From: Geobacter sp.
GTDB taxonomy: Bacteria > Desulfobacterota > Desulfuromonadia > Geobacterales > Geobacteraceae
Length of the DNA stretch: 29,875 nt
NCBI GenBank assembly: GCA_003490025.1
Contig: DNJC01000131.1
Location: 1-29,875, forward strand
Reading direction: 5' to 3'
Both the position numbers and the translations under genes were made by a program. Numbering within the stretch: position 1 is the first letter of the stretch; each line of letters begins with the position of its first letter. Positions 15,643-24,541 of the stretch are shown here, piece after piece. The notes beneath the pieces are model-generated. The model worked only from the letters and a program-made list of their open reading frames with translations, was not told the origin of the DNA and made no database searches.

Positions 15643-16785
15643 ATGCGTACTACAAAGTGGATGAAGATGATTTCGATCCCTCTGGCGCTTGCCGCGCTCT
15701 CCGCCTGCAGTGACGGCAACGGCTCCGCCAACGTCGCCATCGACGGTGCGGGGAAGCACGTCGTCGCCCTCCAGTACACCAACTGGATACAGCAGCACTG
15801 GGTCGAGTACAAAAACGCCAACGGCGGCAGCTCCGAGATCTCCCCCAGCACCGGCTGCTCCGAGTGCCACGGCGCGGACCTCTCCGGCGGGAGCGCCAAG
15901 GTGAGCTGCTTCAGCGCCACCTTCACGGACCGGGACGGCAAGACGCTCTCCTGCCACCCTAACCTGACGCTCGGGCATGCCAACGCCTGGATCGATCCGA
16001 CCAACGCCGGCTTCCACGGCAGGGCGACCTTCAACGGCAAGGCCGTCAAGGGGAGCAGCACCCTCGCTACCGACTGCGGCCTCTGCCATGCCACCGCCCT
16101 GGGAGGGGTATCCACCGGCTCGGCACCCTCCTGCCTGACCACCGATCCGTCCTACGGCATCAAGTGCCACTCCTCGAGCCCCGCGGCCGCCTCGACCGGC
16201 TGCAGCTCGTGCCACGGTCTCCCCCCGAGCGGCACCCTGGAGCCGGACCGTCCCGGCGCACATGCAGCGCATGTCGCCCTCGGCATCGGGTGCAAGGGCT
16301 GCCACAGAAACGGCGGGACCGGAACGGACAAGCACGCCGCCGGCAACGGGCTGGCGTACCTGAACCTTTCCACCGGCTACAAGGCCCAGAGCGGCACCTT
16401 CGCCTATGCCGGCGGTAAATGCTCGGCCGTAGCCTGCCACGGCGGAGTCGAGACCCCCAACTGGAGGACCGGCGAGACCATCGACGTGGCCCTGGAGTGC
16501 ACGAGCTGCCACGCCGCCGCCAACAACGTCCTGCCGCAGTACAACAGCTACGGTTCGGGCCAGCACAACTTCCACGTGGACGACGCCAGCGGGCCGAGGC
16601 TTGCCTGCACCAGCTGCCACGGCGCGAGCCTTCTCACCGGCCACTTCTCCGGGCTCGCCACCCCGACCTTCGAGGGCGACGCGTCGGCCACGCTGCTCCC
16701 GGCCGTGAACTACGTCCCAGGGACGGGGGGGTGCACCGCATCGTGCCATTCGTTCGACCCGAGCTACTACCGCTGGAACCCGTAG
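15643..16785 (+). CDS. Multihaem c-type cytochrome lipoprotein with several non-canonical haem motifs
   Basis: A 380-residue lipoprotein (lipobox LSAC, Cys22). Canonical CXXCH motifs begin at residues 72, 145, 187, 217, 286 and 322. Four further Cys...CysHis sites are irregular: Cys89...Cys104-His105 (CX14CH), Cys164...Cys175-His176 (CX10CH), Cys260...Cys265-His266 (CX4CH) and Cys364...Cys368-His369 (CX3CH). CX4CH followed by CXXCH is the Geobacter CxxxxCH/CxxCH domain arrangement, and a CX14CH haem site is known from Geobacter OmcZ. If all are used the protein carries ten haems. ATG 15643 has AGGAGAGG upstream, nine bases after the pentahaem gene stop. It is likely the outer-face or second haem component of the conduit. 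Confidence 0.92.
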   Translation: MRTTKWMKMISIPLALAALSACSDGNGSANVAIDGAGKHVVALQYTNWIQQHWVEYKNANGGSSEISPSTGCSECHGADLSGGSAKVSCFSATFTDRDGKTLSCHPNLTLGHANAWIDPTNAGFHGRATFNGKAVKGSSTLATDCGLCHATALGGVSTGSAPSCLTTDPSYGIKCHSSSPAAASTGCSSCHGLPPSGTLEPDRPGAHAAHVALGIGCKGCHRNGGTGTDKHAAGNGLAYLNLSTGYKAQSGTFAYAGGKCSAVACHGGVETPNWRTGETIDVALECTSCHAAANNVLPQYNSYGSGQHNFHVDDASGPRLACTSCHGASLLTGHFSGLATPTFEGDASATLLPAVNYVPGTGGCTASCHSFDPSYYRWNP

Positions 16786-16834
16786 CTCTTTACCTGCAAC
16801 CGCGTAAGCGACCAACGCCCTTGAGGAAGAAACG

Positions 16835-18358
16835 ATGAGAAACAGCGTAGTTGCCATACTGCTCGCCGCCTTGCTGCTCCTTCCGGGATGCGGCGGCGGA
16901 GGCGGCGCGGGGACCCCCACAGCGGACACGGTTTCCGGCGTGGCCGCGGCGGGGCTCGTGATAACCGGCAACGTCTACCTCAAGGACTCCGCGGCGACGC
17001 CGAGGGAACTCGTGAAGGCGACCGCCGACGGCGCCTTCTCCTTCGACGTGACCGGCCTTACCAAGCCGTTCATGCTGAAGGTGGTCGGCTCGGCGAACGG
17101 GACCGCCTACACCCTTTACTCCGTCGCCACCGACAAGGGGAGCGCCAACATCAACCCGATGTCCAACCTGGTGGTCGCCACCGCGGCCGCCGGGGCCGAC
17201 CTCTCGGGGATCTACGCCGCCCCGGCCCAGTCGGGGCTCCCGGGGATCGCGAGCGCCCTGGGGCAGTCGCTCCTCGACGTGCAGGCGACGCTGAAGCCGA
17301 TGCTGCAGAAGTACGGCGTGACGACCGTCGACCCGATCGGGGGGAGCTACAAGGCGGACGGCACCGGGCTCGACCACATGCTCGACCTGGTCAGCATCGA
17401 GGTCTCTCCCTCCGGCAGCGTCACCATCACCGACAGCGGGAGCGCCCCGATCACCAAGGACCTGGCGACCGGCTTCGCCACGCACTCAGTCTCCGGGACC
17501 GTCACGCTCGACGGCGTCCCCTTCGCCGGGGTCACGGTGACCGTGGCGCAGGAGAGCGTCGTCTACGGGAGCGCGGTGAGCGGCGCCGACGGGAGCTACC
17601 TGGTCGACAACGTGGCGCAGGGATCCTACACGGTCACCCCCGTGAAGAGCGGCTACAGCTTCGACCGGGCGAGCAGCACGGCGGTGGTCGCCACGGCGGA
17701 TTGCCAGATCCCGGTCTTCATCTCCTCCAGGCCCTTCACCATTTCCGGCACCGTGTCGAGTTCCAACGGCCGCGGGGTCGCCGGGGTGACCGTCTCGGCC
17801 CAGCGCGAGGGGACGGCCACGGTGGTGCAGGGGATCACCGACGGCAGCGGAAGGTATGTCATCGCCGGGCTCCCCAACGGCAATTACACCGTCACCCCCT
17901 CCCGCACCGACGTGGCCAATTCGAGCCAGGTGGTGTTCGACGCGGCAGCCAAGGGGGCGACCATCGGCGACGCGGGGAACTGGGCCAAGCTCGATTTCGC
18001 GGCCGATCTGGCGACCTTCACCCTGTCCGGGAACGTGCTGACCCTCTCCGGGGGGAGCGCCATGCCGGGCGTCCTGGTCACCCTTTACACCAAGACCAAC
18101 AGCGGCGTTCTGCTCACCACGAGCGACGCCACTTTCAACACGTCGACCGATGCCAGCGGCAACTACTCCTTCAGCGGCATCCCGAGCGGCTATTACGCGC
18201 TCAAGCTGACCCGGAGCGGGTACGGCTTCGCGCTGCAGGAGGCATACGCCACCCACGGGGTCACCGACGACAACTTCAGCATCGACGGGGCGAGCCTGAC
18301 GCTGGGGTTCACCGGCAGGCCGGTCAGCGACGCGAACGGCGGCATCACGCTTCCCTAG
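16835..18358 (+). CDS. Secreted lipoprotein with carboxypeptidase-regulatory-like repeats
   Basis: A 507-residue lipoprotein with lipobox LPGC (Cys19) followed by a glycine run. The first 200 residues form an N-terminal region starting VSGVAAAGLVITGNVYLKD. Three beta-sandwich repeats of the carboxypeptidase regulatory type follow, beginning near VSGTVTLDGVPFAGVTV, ISGTVSSSNGRGVAGVTV and LSGNVLTLSGGSAMPGVLV. Each has the DGSY.V..(V/L)..G.YTVTP-like second half. There are no haem motifs. GAGGAAG precedes the start codon, and the gene lies 49 bases after the cytochrome, so co-expression is likely. A role as a structural or adhesive surface partner of the cytochromes is inference. Confidence 0.85.
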   Translation: MRNSVVAILLAALLLLPGCGGGGGAGTPTADTVSGVAAAGLVITGNVYLKDSAATPRELVKATADGAFSFDVTGLTKPFMLKVVGSANGTAYTLYSVATDKGSANINPMSNLVVATAAAGADLSGIYAAPAQSGLPGIASALGQSLLDVQATLKPMLQKYGVTTVDPIGGSYKADGTGLDHMLDLVSIEVSPSGSVTITDSGSAPITKDLATGFATHSVSGTVTLDGVPFAGVTVTVAQESVVYGSAVSGADGSYLVDNVAQGSYTVTPVKSGYSFDRASSTAVVATADCQIPVFISSRPFTISGTVSSSNGRGVAGVTVSAQREGTATVVQGITDGSGRYVIAGLPNGNYTVTPSRTDVANSSQVVFDAAAKGATIGDAGNWAKLDFAADLATFTLSGNVLTLSGGSAMPGVLVTLYTKTNSGVLLTTSDATFNTSTDASGNYSFSGIPSGYYALKLTRSGYGFALQEAYATHGVTDDNFSIDGASLTLGFTGRPVSDANGGITLP

Positions 18359-18434
18359 CTCTAGCGTGGCCGCGCCGGCACGAATTTGTGAACGATCAAA
18401 CGGATTAACTTATAAGCACAAGGAGGAGTTCGGT

Positions 18435-21400
18435 ATGTCGGTAAACTGGAAGAGGTTCTCGTTTGGAGCGTTTCTGCTCGCCTCTCTGTCGCTGCTCCTT
18501 TTCGGGTGCGGCGACTATAGCGGCTCACAGACAGCGCAAAAATCCATTTCCGGCGTCGTGTCCGGCCCGGACGGCATCGCGCTGGAGGATGCCAAGGTGA
18601 CCGCTTACGCGATCGGCGGCAACGGCGCGACGTCGAGCGTTCCCCTGAGCTCCCCGGCAAGCGTCCAGAGCGACAACAAGGGACGCTACCGGCTCCTCAT
18701 TCCGGCCGACTACGACGGCTCGGTGATGATCGTGGCGACCAAGTCCGCCTCCGTCGGGGCGAGGCTCGCCAAGCTGCTGCACCTGGGCGGCTCCAGCGAC
18801 GTCAGCTTCAGGGCCGCCATACCCCGGCACCTGGTGGTGCAGCCGACCATCCCGCCGGCCATGGTCAGCTTCGCGACCAACCTGGTCGTGCAGTACATGG
18901 CGTCCAACAACGCGGGTGTCTTCTCGCCTGACAACATCCAGAGGGCGAGCCTGGTGCTCGAGGCCTTCTTCGGGTTCAACTTCACCCAGACCCCGCCCCC
19001 CTCGAGCCCGACCGACGCCAACACGTCGCAGCCGCAACAGGACCTGCTCGTTTCCATCCAGGCTATCAACTCCTTCACCCTGGGAAGCGATGCCGCGGTC
19101 GCGGCCGTGGTCACCGCCCTGACCGAGGCAGGCGGCATCGGGACCGTCGCCGACGACATCAAGACCGGCATCGCCCAAGCGATCATCGAGCTGAAGGCGC
19201 AGGGGATAATCCCGGCTGAGTACCTCCCGAGCGCCTCCATCAACACGGCCATCTCCAACGCGCAGTTCGCCACGATCGCAACACCGGATCTCTCCGACAC
19301 CACGGCTCCCGCAGCGCCGACCTCCCTCGCCGTCTCCGGCAGCAGCGCCAAGAGCGTGAACCTTGGCTGGACCCTCTCCACCAGCCCGGACGTGGCCGGG
19401 TACCTCCTGTACCGCACGGACGCCACCGGCGCCCGGGCGTGCATCGGCGCGGTCGCCCCCGACGTCGCCACCTTCAGCGACTTCTACGCGGCCCCCGGAG
19501 CGACCTACAGCTACGTCGTGGTCGCCTACGACAACAGCCGCAACCTTTCCGATGCCAGTCTCGTCGTGACGGTCACCACCACGACCGCCGCGGACATCCT
19601 CCCCCCGACCGCACCTGCCGGGCTCATCTGCAAAGGGTTCGACTACGGCCAGGTCAACCTGCAGTGGCTCCCCTCCAGCAAGACCAGGATCGACGGGAGC
19701 GTGATCCCGGCCACCAGGTACAACGTGTACCGCGACGGCGAGTTCGTGGCCTTCAGCACCGACACCTACTTCATCGATGTCACGGTCAGCCCGAGCACGA
19801 GCTACACCTACTTCGTCAAGGCGCTCGACGCCGACGGGAACCTCTCCGCCGCCTCGCCGACCGTGACCGTTCACACCGGCAACGCCCCGGCGGCGGTCCT
19901 GCCCCAGGCACCGACCGGCGTGGCCGTGACGCTGGCCAGCCTCAACTACAACAACACCCCGCTCACCTGGACCGCGTCGACCACCGCCTCGACCCAGCCG
20001 GTGACCTACAACATCTATCGCGACGGCGTCATCATCGCGACCGGGATCATCCCCACCAGCTACAACGACGACAGCGTCACCCCGAACTCCTCCTACGTCT
20101 ACACGGTCACCGCCGTCTCGACCGAGGTGGAATCGCTGCCGACCACCGGCCTCACCGTCATCATCCCGGCCAACCCGGACCTCCCCGACACCGCCGCTCC
20201 CTCCGTGCCGACGAATCTCGCGGCGATCTCGGTGGCCAGCAACTCGGTGGCCCTTGCCTGGGCCCCCTCGACCAAGTCGAGCGGCGACCAGGTGGTGGCA
20301 GGCTACGACATCCTGCGCGGCGACGCCTTCGGCGACAACTTCGTGAAGGTCGGGACCGCAACCCTTCCCTCCTTCATCGACACCAACAACGTGGTCGAGT
20401 CGACGAGCTACACCTACCGGGTCAGGTCCTTCAGCAGCGCAGGGATACGTTCCGCCGAGGGGCTCACCATCAGCGTCGCCACCACGGCGAAGATCGACCT
20501 GACCGACACCACGGCGCCGAGCGCGCCGGCCGGACTCGGCTCATCGTCCGCCACTGCGACCTCGGTCAGCCTCACCTGGTCCGCCTCGACCGAGACCGAC
20601 CTGGGCGGCTACCTGGTGTTGCGCGACGGCGCGCAGATCGCCGACGTCCGCACGCTGATCGGCTTCGTCGACACCACCGTGGCGGCCGGCACCAGCTACG
20701 TCTACACCGTCAAGGCCTACGACAACTCGGGGAACCTCTCCGCGGCCGGAAGCGCCTTCCCGGTCACGACGCCCGCCGCGATCCCGAACAGCTACACCAT
20801 CTCCGGCAAGGTGACGGTGAACGGGGTGGGAATCTCCGGCGTCAACCTCTCCAACGGCCTGACCACCGCGGTCAGCGACGTGAACGGTAACTACTTCTTC
20901 AGCGCGCTGCCGGCGGGAACCTACACCATCACCCCGGTGGCGACCTCCTTCATCCAGTTCGCCCCGGTGCAAAGGAGCGTGACCATCAGCTCCAGCGTCA
21001 ACGGTCAGGACTTCGCGGCAACCATCACCGGCGTCCTTACCGGCGGGGTCTCCTACCCGAGCGGCACCATCGTGGGGGGGATCAGCGTCCCTGCCGGCGC
21101 CGTCATCGGCGGCGTGACCTACCCGGCCGGCACCGTGGTCGGCGGGATAACCATCAGCAGCGGCACCATCGTCGGCGGCGTCTTCTACCCGACCGGGACC
21201 GTGATCGGCGGCGTCACCTACGCCAGCGGCGTGGTGATCGGCGGCGTGGCCTACCCGGCCGGCACCGTGGTGGGCGGGGTCGCCTACCCTGCCGGCACGG
21301 TGAGCGGCACGACCAGCTACCCCAACGGAACCGTGTCCGGAGCCATCGCCTACCCGTCCGGCGTGGTCTCGGGGCTGATCGAGATCCGTCCCTACGTCAT

Positions 21401-21638
21401 CTACGGCCGCGTGACGGACAGTTCATCGGGGCTGGGACTGGCAGGCGCGCTGGTCTCCACCGGCAGCTACCAGGCGGAGACCGGCCCCTACGGGTATTAC
21501 ACGCTGTACGTGCCGGATGGGACCTACACGGTCGGCGCAACGCTCTCGGGCTACACGCCCGGAAGCGTCGCGGGCCAATCGCTCAACGCGAGCCAGCAGA
21601 CGGTTTCGTTGGACTTCGTCCTCGTTGCCGCACCATAG
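18435..21638 (+). CDS. Large lipoprotein with five fibronectin III domains and an 11-residue repeat region
   Basis: A 1067-residue surface-type lipoprotein (lipobox LFGC after a hydrophobic run). Visible order: a carboxypeptidase-regulatory-like domain near the N-terminus (ISGVVSGPDGIALEDAKVTAYA), a mostly helical stretch to about residue 285, five fibronectin III-like domains (about 291-389, 390-487, 488-580, 587-690, 693-783; each with a Y.(L/V/I).R.G core and a TSYTY-type strand), a second regulatory-like domain (786-866), ten 11-residue repeats (870-979) and a final regulatory-like domain (985-1067). No haem motifs. ATG 18435 has AAGGAGGAG six bases upstream; the in-frame start at 18366 would add 23 residues without a ribosome site. 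It could bind polysaccharide, mineral or partner cytochromes; nothing in the sequence decides which. Confidence 0.86.
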   Translation: MSVNWKRFSFGAFLLASLSLLLFGCGDYSGSQTAQKSISGVVSGPDGIALEDAKVTAYAIGGNGATSSVPLSSPASVQSDNKGRYRLLIPADYDGSVMIVATKSASVGARLAKLLHLGGSSDVSFRAAIPRHLVVQPTIPPAMVSFATNLVVQYMASNNAGVFSPDNIQRASLVLEAFFGFNFTQTPPPSSPTDANTSQPQQDLLVSIQAINSFTLGSDAAVAAVVTALTEAGGIGTVADDIKTGIAQAIIELKAQGIIPAEYLPSASINTAISNAQFATIATPDLSDTTAPAAPTSLAVSGSSAKSVNLGWTLSTSPDVAGYLLYRTDATGARACIGAVAPDVATFSDFYAAPGATYSYVVVAYDNSRNLSDASLVVTVTTTTAADILPPTAPAGLICKGFDYGQVNLQWLPSSKTRIDGSVIPATRYNVYRDGEFVAFSTDTYFIDVTVSPSTSYTYFVKALDADGNLSAASPTVTVHTGNAPAAVLPQAPTGVAVTLASLNYNNTPLTWTASTTASTQPVTYNIYRDGVIIATGIIPTSYNDDSVTPNSSYVYTVTAVSTEVESLPTTGLTVIIPANPDLPDTAAPSVPTNLAAISVASNSVALAWAPSTKSSGDQVVAGYDILRGDAFGDNFVKVGTATLPSFIDTNNVVESTSYTYRVRSFSSAGIRSAEGLTISVATTAKIDLTDTTAPSAPAGLGSSSATATSVSLTWSASTETDLGGYLVLRDGAQIADVRTLIGFVDTTVAAGTSYVYTVKAYDNSGNLSAAGSAFPVTTPAAIPNSYTISGKVTVNGVGISGVNLSNGLTTAVSDVNGNYFFSALPAGTYTITPVATSFIQFAPVQRSVTISSSVNGQDFAATITGVLTGGVSYPSGTIVGGISVPAGAVIGGVTYPAGTVVGGITISSGTIVGGVFYPTGTVIGGVTYASGVVIGGVAYPAGTVVGGVAYPAGTVSGTTSYPNGTVSGAIAYPSGVVSGLIEIRPYVIYGRVTDSSSGLGLAGALVSTGSYQAETGPYGYYTLYVPDGTYTVGATLSGYTPGSVAGQSLNASQQTVSLDFVLVAAP
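21042..21371 (+). repeat. Ten tandem 33-base units encoding 11-residue repeats
   Basis: The protein pattern is GGVxYPxGTVV repeated ten times without a gap. Units 7 and 8 (GGVAYPAGTVV and GGVAYPAGTVS) differ at four synonymous third positions but only one residue, so the amino-acid pattern is kept while the DNA drifts. The last two units lose the second glycine. A beta-solenoid or beta-prism-like fold is plausible. Confidence 0.9.
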
Positions 21639-21829
21639 CAGTTTCATATGCCGGGAAAGCCCGCGCCTTTCCCGGGACCGTAGCCGAAAAGACGGCACGA
21701 CAAGCGATGGGAACATCTAATCAATAACGAAGGAGGCATGTAATCGAGGGGGGATTAGCAATGCAGACGACAACCGGCAGTAACGAACTTCGGTTTTGCA
21801 CCGAACAAAAAAACAAAGGAGAAAGCGAC
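21639..21829 (+). other. Leader region of the decahaem cytochrome gene
   Basis: CCGGGAAAG (21651-21659) pairs with CTTTCCCGG (21667-21675) across seven bases, 12 bases past the previous stop codon; there is no T run, so it may act as a processing or stabilising hairpin. AAGGAGG (21730-21736) is a perfect ribosome site whose only nearby codon is ATG 21738, one base away and followed at once by TAA. TTCGGT (21790-21795) and ACCGAA (21801-21806) can form another hairpin ahead of the true ribosome site AAAGGAG. Confidence 0.5.
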
Positions 21830-24406
21830 ATGAGAAACCCTGGCATGAGTAAGCTGCACTACCTGCTGTATGCGCTGTTGATATTTGCATTGACAGGTTG
21901 CGGCGCAAGCAAGATGGGGAATCTGACCGGCGGCACCGGCAACGAACCTGGTTCGGTCGCGTCGAAACTGGTATGGAGCCAGAGCAAGACCACCGCCAAG
22001 ACTGCGGCAGTGGTTGTCTCCCCTGCATCTGTCGCCAGCATCGAGGTAACCGTTACCGGTACCGCTGCTGCCGGCGGTCCCATCCCGCTCGTCAAGACCA
22101 CCAGCACCACCACGACCGGGTTCACCGTAGGCGGCATCTACCCGGGCAAGGTGACGGTGGCCGTGAAGGCCCTTGACGCGAGCAGCGCCGTTCTCTACGA
22201 AGGGTATGCCATCGGCGTCACGGTCGACTCCGGCTCCACGACCGATATCACCGGCAAGCCGATCGTCATGTCCCCGCCGGTCGTGAAGGCCCAGGACACC
22301 CCCTGCATCGGGTGCCACGAGAGGACCCTCGACTCGACCGGGCAGAACCTGGTAGCCGAGTTCAAGCAGTCCGGTCACTATACCAACACCTCGTTCACCG
22401 ACACCAAGTACCCGACCGCTCCGCTTGCCGGCTGCGCCGGTTGCCACGGCCCGTCCCACAACGACTTCGACCCGGCCGGAAGCGGCAGGTGCGCCGACTG
22501 CCACGTCCCGACCCTCACCAAAACCGGCGCCGACGGGCACCACCTGAACAAATACGTCGGTTCGGACACCACCGTCTGCGCCACCTGCCATAACCCCCAT
22601 AACCCGCTCGGGCCGTTCGTCGGCGGCAGCTGCGTCAAGTGCCACGCCTTCCCGCAGGACAAGACCGCTCACGGCGACTACGTCGACGACAACAACGGCG
22701 TCCGCGTCATCACCACCGAGTTTGCCAAGTGGTCGCACCACGTAACCGGCGTGACCCTGAACGACGCCCACTGCGCCGCCTGCCACCTGGAAGGGAAGAT
22801 CAGCAACGGCCAGGTCATCATCGACACCACCAAGCACATGGCCGACGCCAAGACCCACCTGCGCAACGGGGACACCGACGCCGACTACGCCTGGGATCCG
22901 GCCACCCCGGACCACTCCCTCATGGACAACTTCTGCCTGAGCTGCCACGATTCCAACGGCGCAACCTCCTCCATGAGCGCCCAGATCCAGGCATTCATCA
23001 ACACGAACGGTCTTGCCGCAACCGGTAAAACCGCATCCGCAACCAACCCGTTCGGCGACACCATCTCCAACCGCTACGACAAGATGCAGCGTCCGGCCGT
23101 CGTCGACGCGAAAGGGCAGTTCGACCTGACCAACCCGTCGCATCACGCCGTCCTCGGGCAGAAGTACACCGGCCGCACCAGGACCGCAGGTGCGCGCCAG
23201 ATCGCCAACGCGGCTGCCTTCGCAGCCAACTCCTCGGCAGGCCTGCCGGGCGCACGTACCACCATCTACGACTCCAGGGCCATCAGGACTAACTCCGCCA
23301 CTGGCAACCCGGCTTACAACGTAAGCAAGTTCGAAGCGACCTACGAGACCCTCTCCCCGGCTCCGGGCACCACCGACAAGACCCTGGGTGACGACTCCGT
23401 CCTGCACTGCGGCGACTGCCACACCGTCGGCCAGTACCGTCAGGCAGACGTCGGCGTCCTGCCGAGGAACAACGCCGTCATCGGCGCACACGGCTCCAAC
23501 AACGAGTACCTGCTCAGGAACAGCCTCGGCACCGACGAGCGCCACGTAGGCCAGACCTACTCCTCCGCTTCCGGCGTCAACTACTTCACCAACCCGACTA
23601 CGCAGCCGTGGCTGGTATGCTTCAACTGCCACTCCTACCAGAACTACGGCTCCATCGGTAACGCCACCGGCGCAAACGGCACCAACCACGCCGGCGAGTA
23701 CGCCAACTCCACCCGCTGCAACGGCCCGGTCAACACCATCAGCTTCATCGGGTATACCACCAGCGTGAACGACACGGAAGAGCCCTACGCCTTCCGCCTC
23801 GGCCTCGGCCAGAGGGACGGCATCACCACCGGCTCCACCAGCACCAACGATACCGACTTCTCCAACATCTTCGGTATCCAGTGCGCCAACTGCCACAACG
23901 CCGGCCCGAACAACCTGTTCGGCGGCATCCACGGGTCCAAGGTCAAGGTCTACACCGACGCCAACGGCGCGCAGCAGAAGGCTTACCGCTTCCTGCCGGG
24001 TCTGGGCAACACGATGTACGTACCGGGTAACGCCTCTGGCACTGCTGCCGGTGTCGGCTCCGTCTCCGACCTCAACTGGGAAGTGAAGTCCATCTCCACC
24101 AAGTACGATGCCGGCAAGACCGCAGTTATCGACAACGGCGGCTGCTACACCCTCGTTCCGGAGAGCGACGACGGGCTTAACCTGACCACCACCGCCTCGT
24201 ACAGCAAGTCTCCTGCTTTCGAGCAGACTGTTGATCAGCCGGCAGCAGGTACCCACATCTTCGGTACCTGGGGTGGTTGCGACGACCACCGCGGCAACGC
24301 ACACGGCAAGGCGTTCGCCAACACCGCCGCTCCGTATGACGGCGGCACCGTGCCTACCGGCGGCGCAGGCGTGGTCAGGAAGGCCCTGCGTCCGGTGTCC
24401 TACTAA
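21830..24406 (+). CDS. Decahaem c-type cytochrome lipoprotein
   Basis: An 858-residue lipoprotein (lipobox LTGC, Cys24). Ten CXXCH motifs occur in order: CIGCH (residue 159), CAGCH, CADCH, CATCH, CVKCH, CAACH, CLSCH, CGDCH, CFNCH and CANCH (residue 685). The first 150 residues are haem-free with a beta-rich look (VASIEVTVTGTA, GKVTVAVKALDASSAVLYEGYAIGV). About 150 haem-free residues separate haems 7 and 8, and about 170 follow the last, with two lone cysteines (GGCYTL and GGCDDHRGNAHG) that might form a disulfide. ATG 21830 with AAAGGAG is chosen for the lipoprotein signal; ATG 21761 is in frame with its own G-rich site. It is probably the large outer-surface cytochrome of the cluster. Confidence 0.93.
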   Translation: MRNPGMSKLHYLLYALLIFALTGCGASKMGNLTGGTGNEPGSVASKLVWSQSKTTAKTAAVVVSPASVASIEVTVTGTAAAGGPIPLVKTTSTTTTGFTVGGIYPGKVTVAVKALDASSAVLYEGYAIGVTVDSGSTTDITGKPIVMSPPVVKAQDTPCIGCHERTLDSTGQNLVAEFKQSGHYTNTSFTDTKYPTAPLAGCAGCHGPSHNDFDPAGSGRCADCHVPTLTKTGADGHHLNKYVGSDTTVCATCHNPHNPLGPFVGGSCVKCHAFPQDKTAHGDYVDDNNGVRVITTEFAKWSHHVTGVTLNDAHCAACHLEGKISNGQVIIDTTKHMADAKTHLRNGDTDADYAWDPATPDHSLMDNFCLSCHDSNGATSSMSAQIQAFINTNGLAATGKTASATNPFGDTISNRYDKMQRPAVVDAKGQFDLTNPSHHAVLGQKYTGRTRTAGARQIANAAAFAANSSAGLPGARTTIYDSRAIRTNSATGNPAYNVSKFEATYETLSPAPGTTDKTLGDDSVLHCGDCHTVGQYRQADVGVLPRNNAVIGAHGSNNEYLLRNSLGTDERHVGQTYSSASGVNYFTNPTTQPWLVCFNCHSYQNYGSIGNATGANGTNHAGEYANSTRCNGPVNTISFIGYTTSVNDTEEPYAFRLGLGQRDGITTGSTSTNDTDFSNIFGIQCANCHNAGPNNLFGGIHGSKVKVYTDANGAQQKAYRFLPGLGNTMYVPGNASGTAAGVGSVSDLNWEVKSISTKYDAGKTAVIDNGGCYTLVPESDDGLNLTTTASYSKSPAFEQTVDQPAAGTHIFGTWGGCDDHRGNAHGKAFANTAAPYDGGTVPTGGAGVVRKALRPVSY

Positions 24407-24413
24407 CCTCAAC

Positions 24414-24487
24414 CGGGGAGGGGGCTATCCCCCCCTCTCCGCATCCCATGCCGCAACTTTCGGCCGGCGCCTTGGCGCCGGCCGTTT
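24414..24487 (+). terminator. Paired GC-rich hairpins ending the cytochrome cluster
   Basis: The first hairpin pairs 24414-24424 with 24431-24441 (11 pairs, one G-U) just after the stop codon. The second is a perfect 11-base palindrome, CGGCCGGCGCC (24461-24471) with GGCGCCGGCCG (24474-24484) and a TT loop, followed by TTT. The short T tail makes intrinsic termination likely but not certain. Confidence 0.55.
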
Positions 24488-24541
24488 GCCGTGGCTGGCC
24501 ACCCTTTCCCGATCCCGGGCAGAACCGGCAGAAGGAACACG

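Noticed and set aside
24300..24330. An eleventh haem site at GGCDDHRGNAHG in the decahaem protein
   Set aside because: CDDH lacks the second cysteine; the lone cysteine more likely pairs with the one in GGCYTL.
21755..24412. An open frame of 885 codons on the minus strand opposite the decahaem gene
   Set aside because: It is rich in V, G, D and A, lacks domains or a signal, and mirrors the codon pattern of the cytochrome. Long antisense frames are expected in GC-rich genes.
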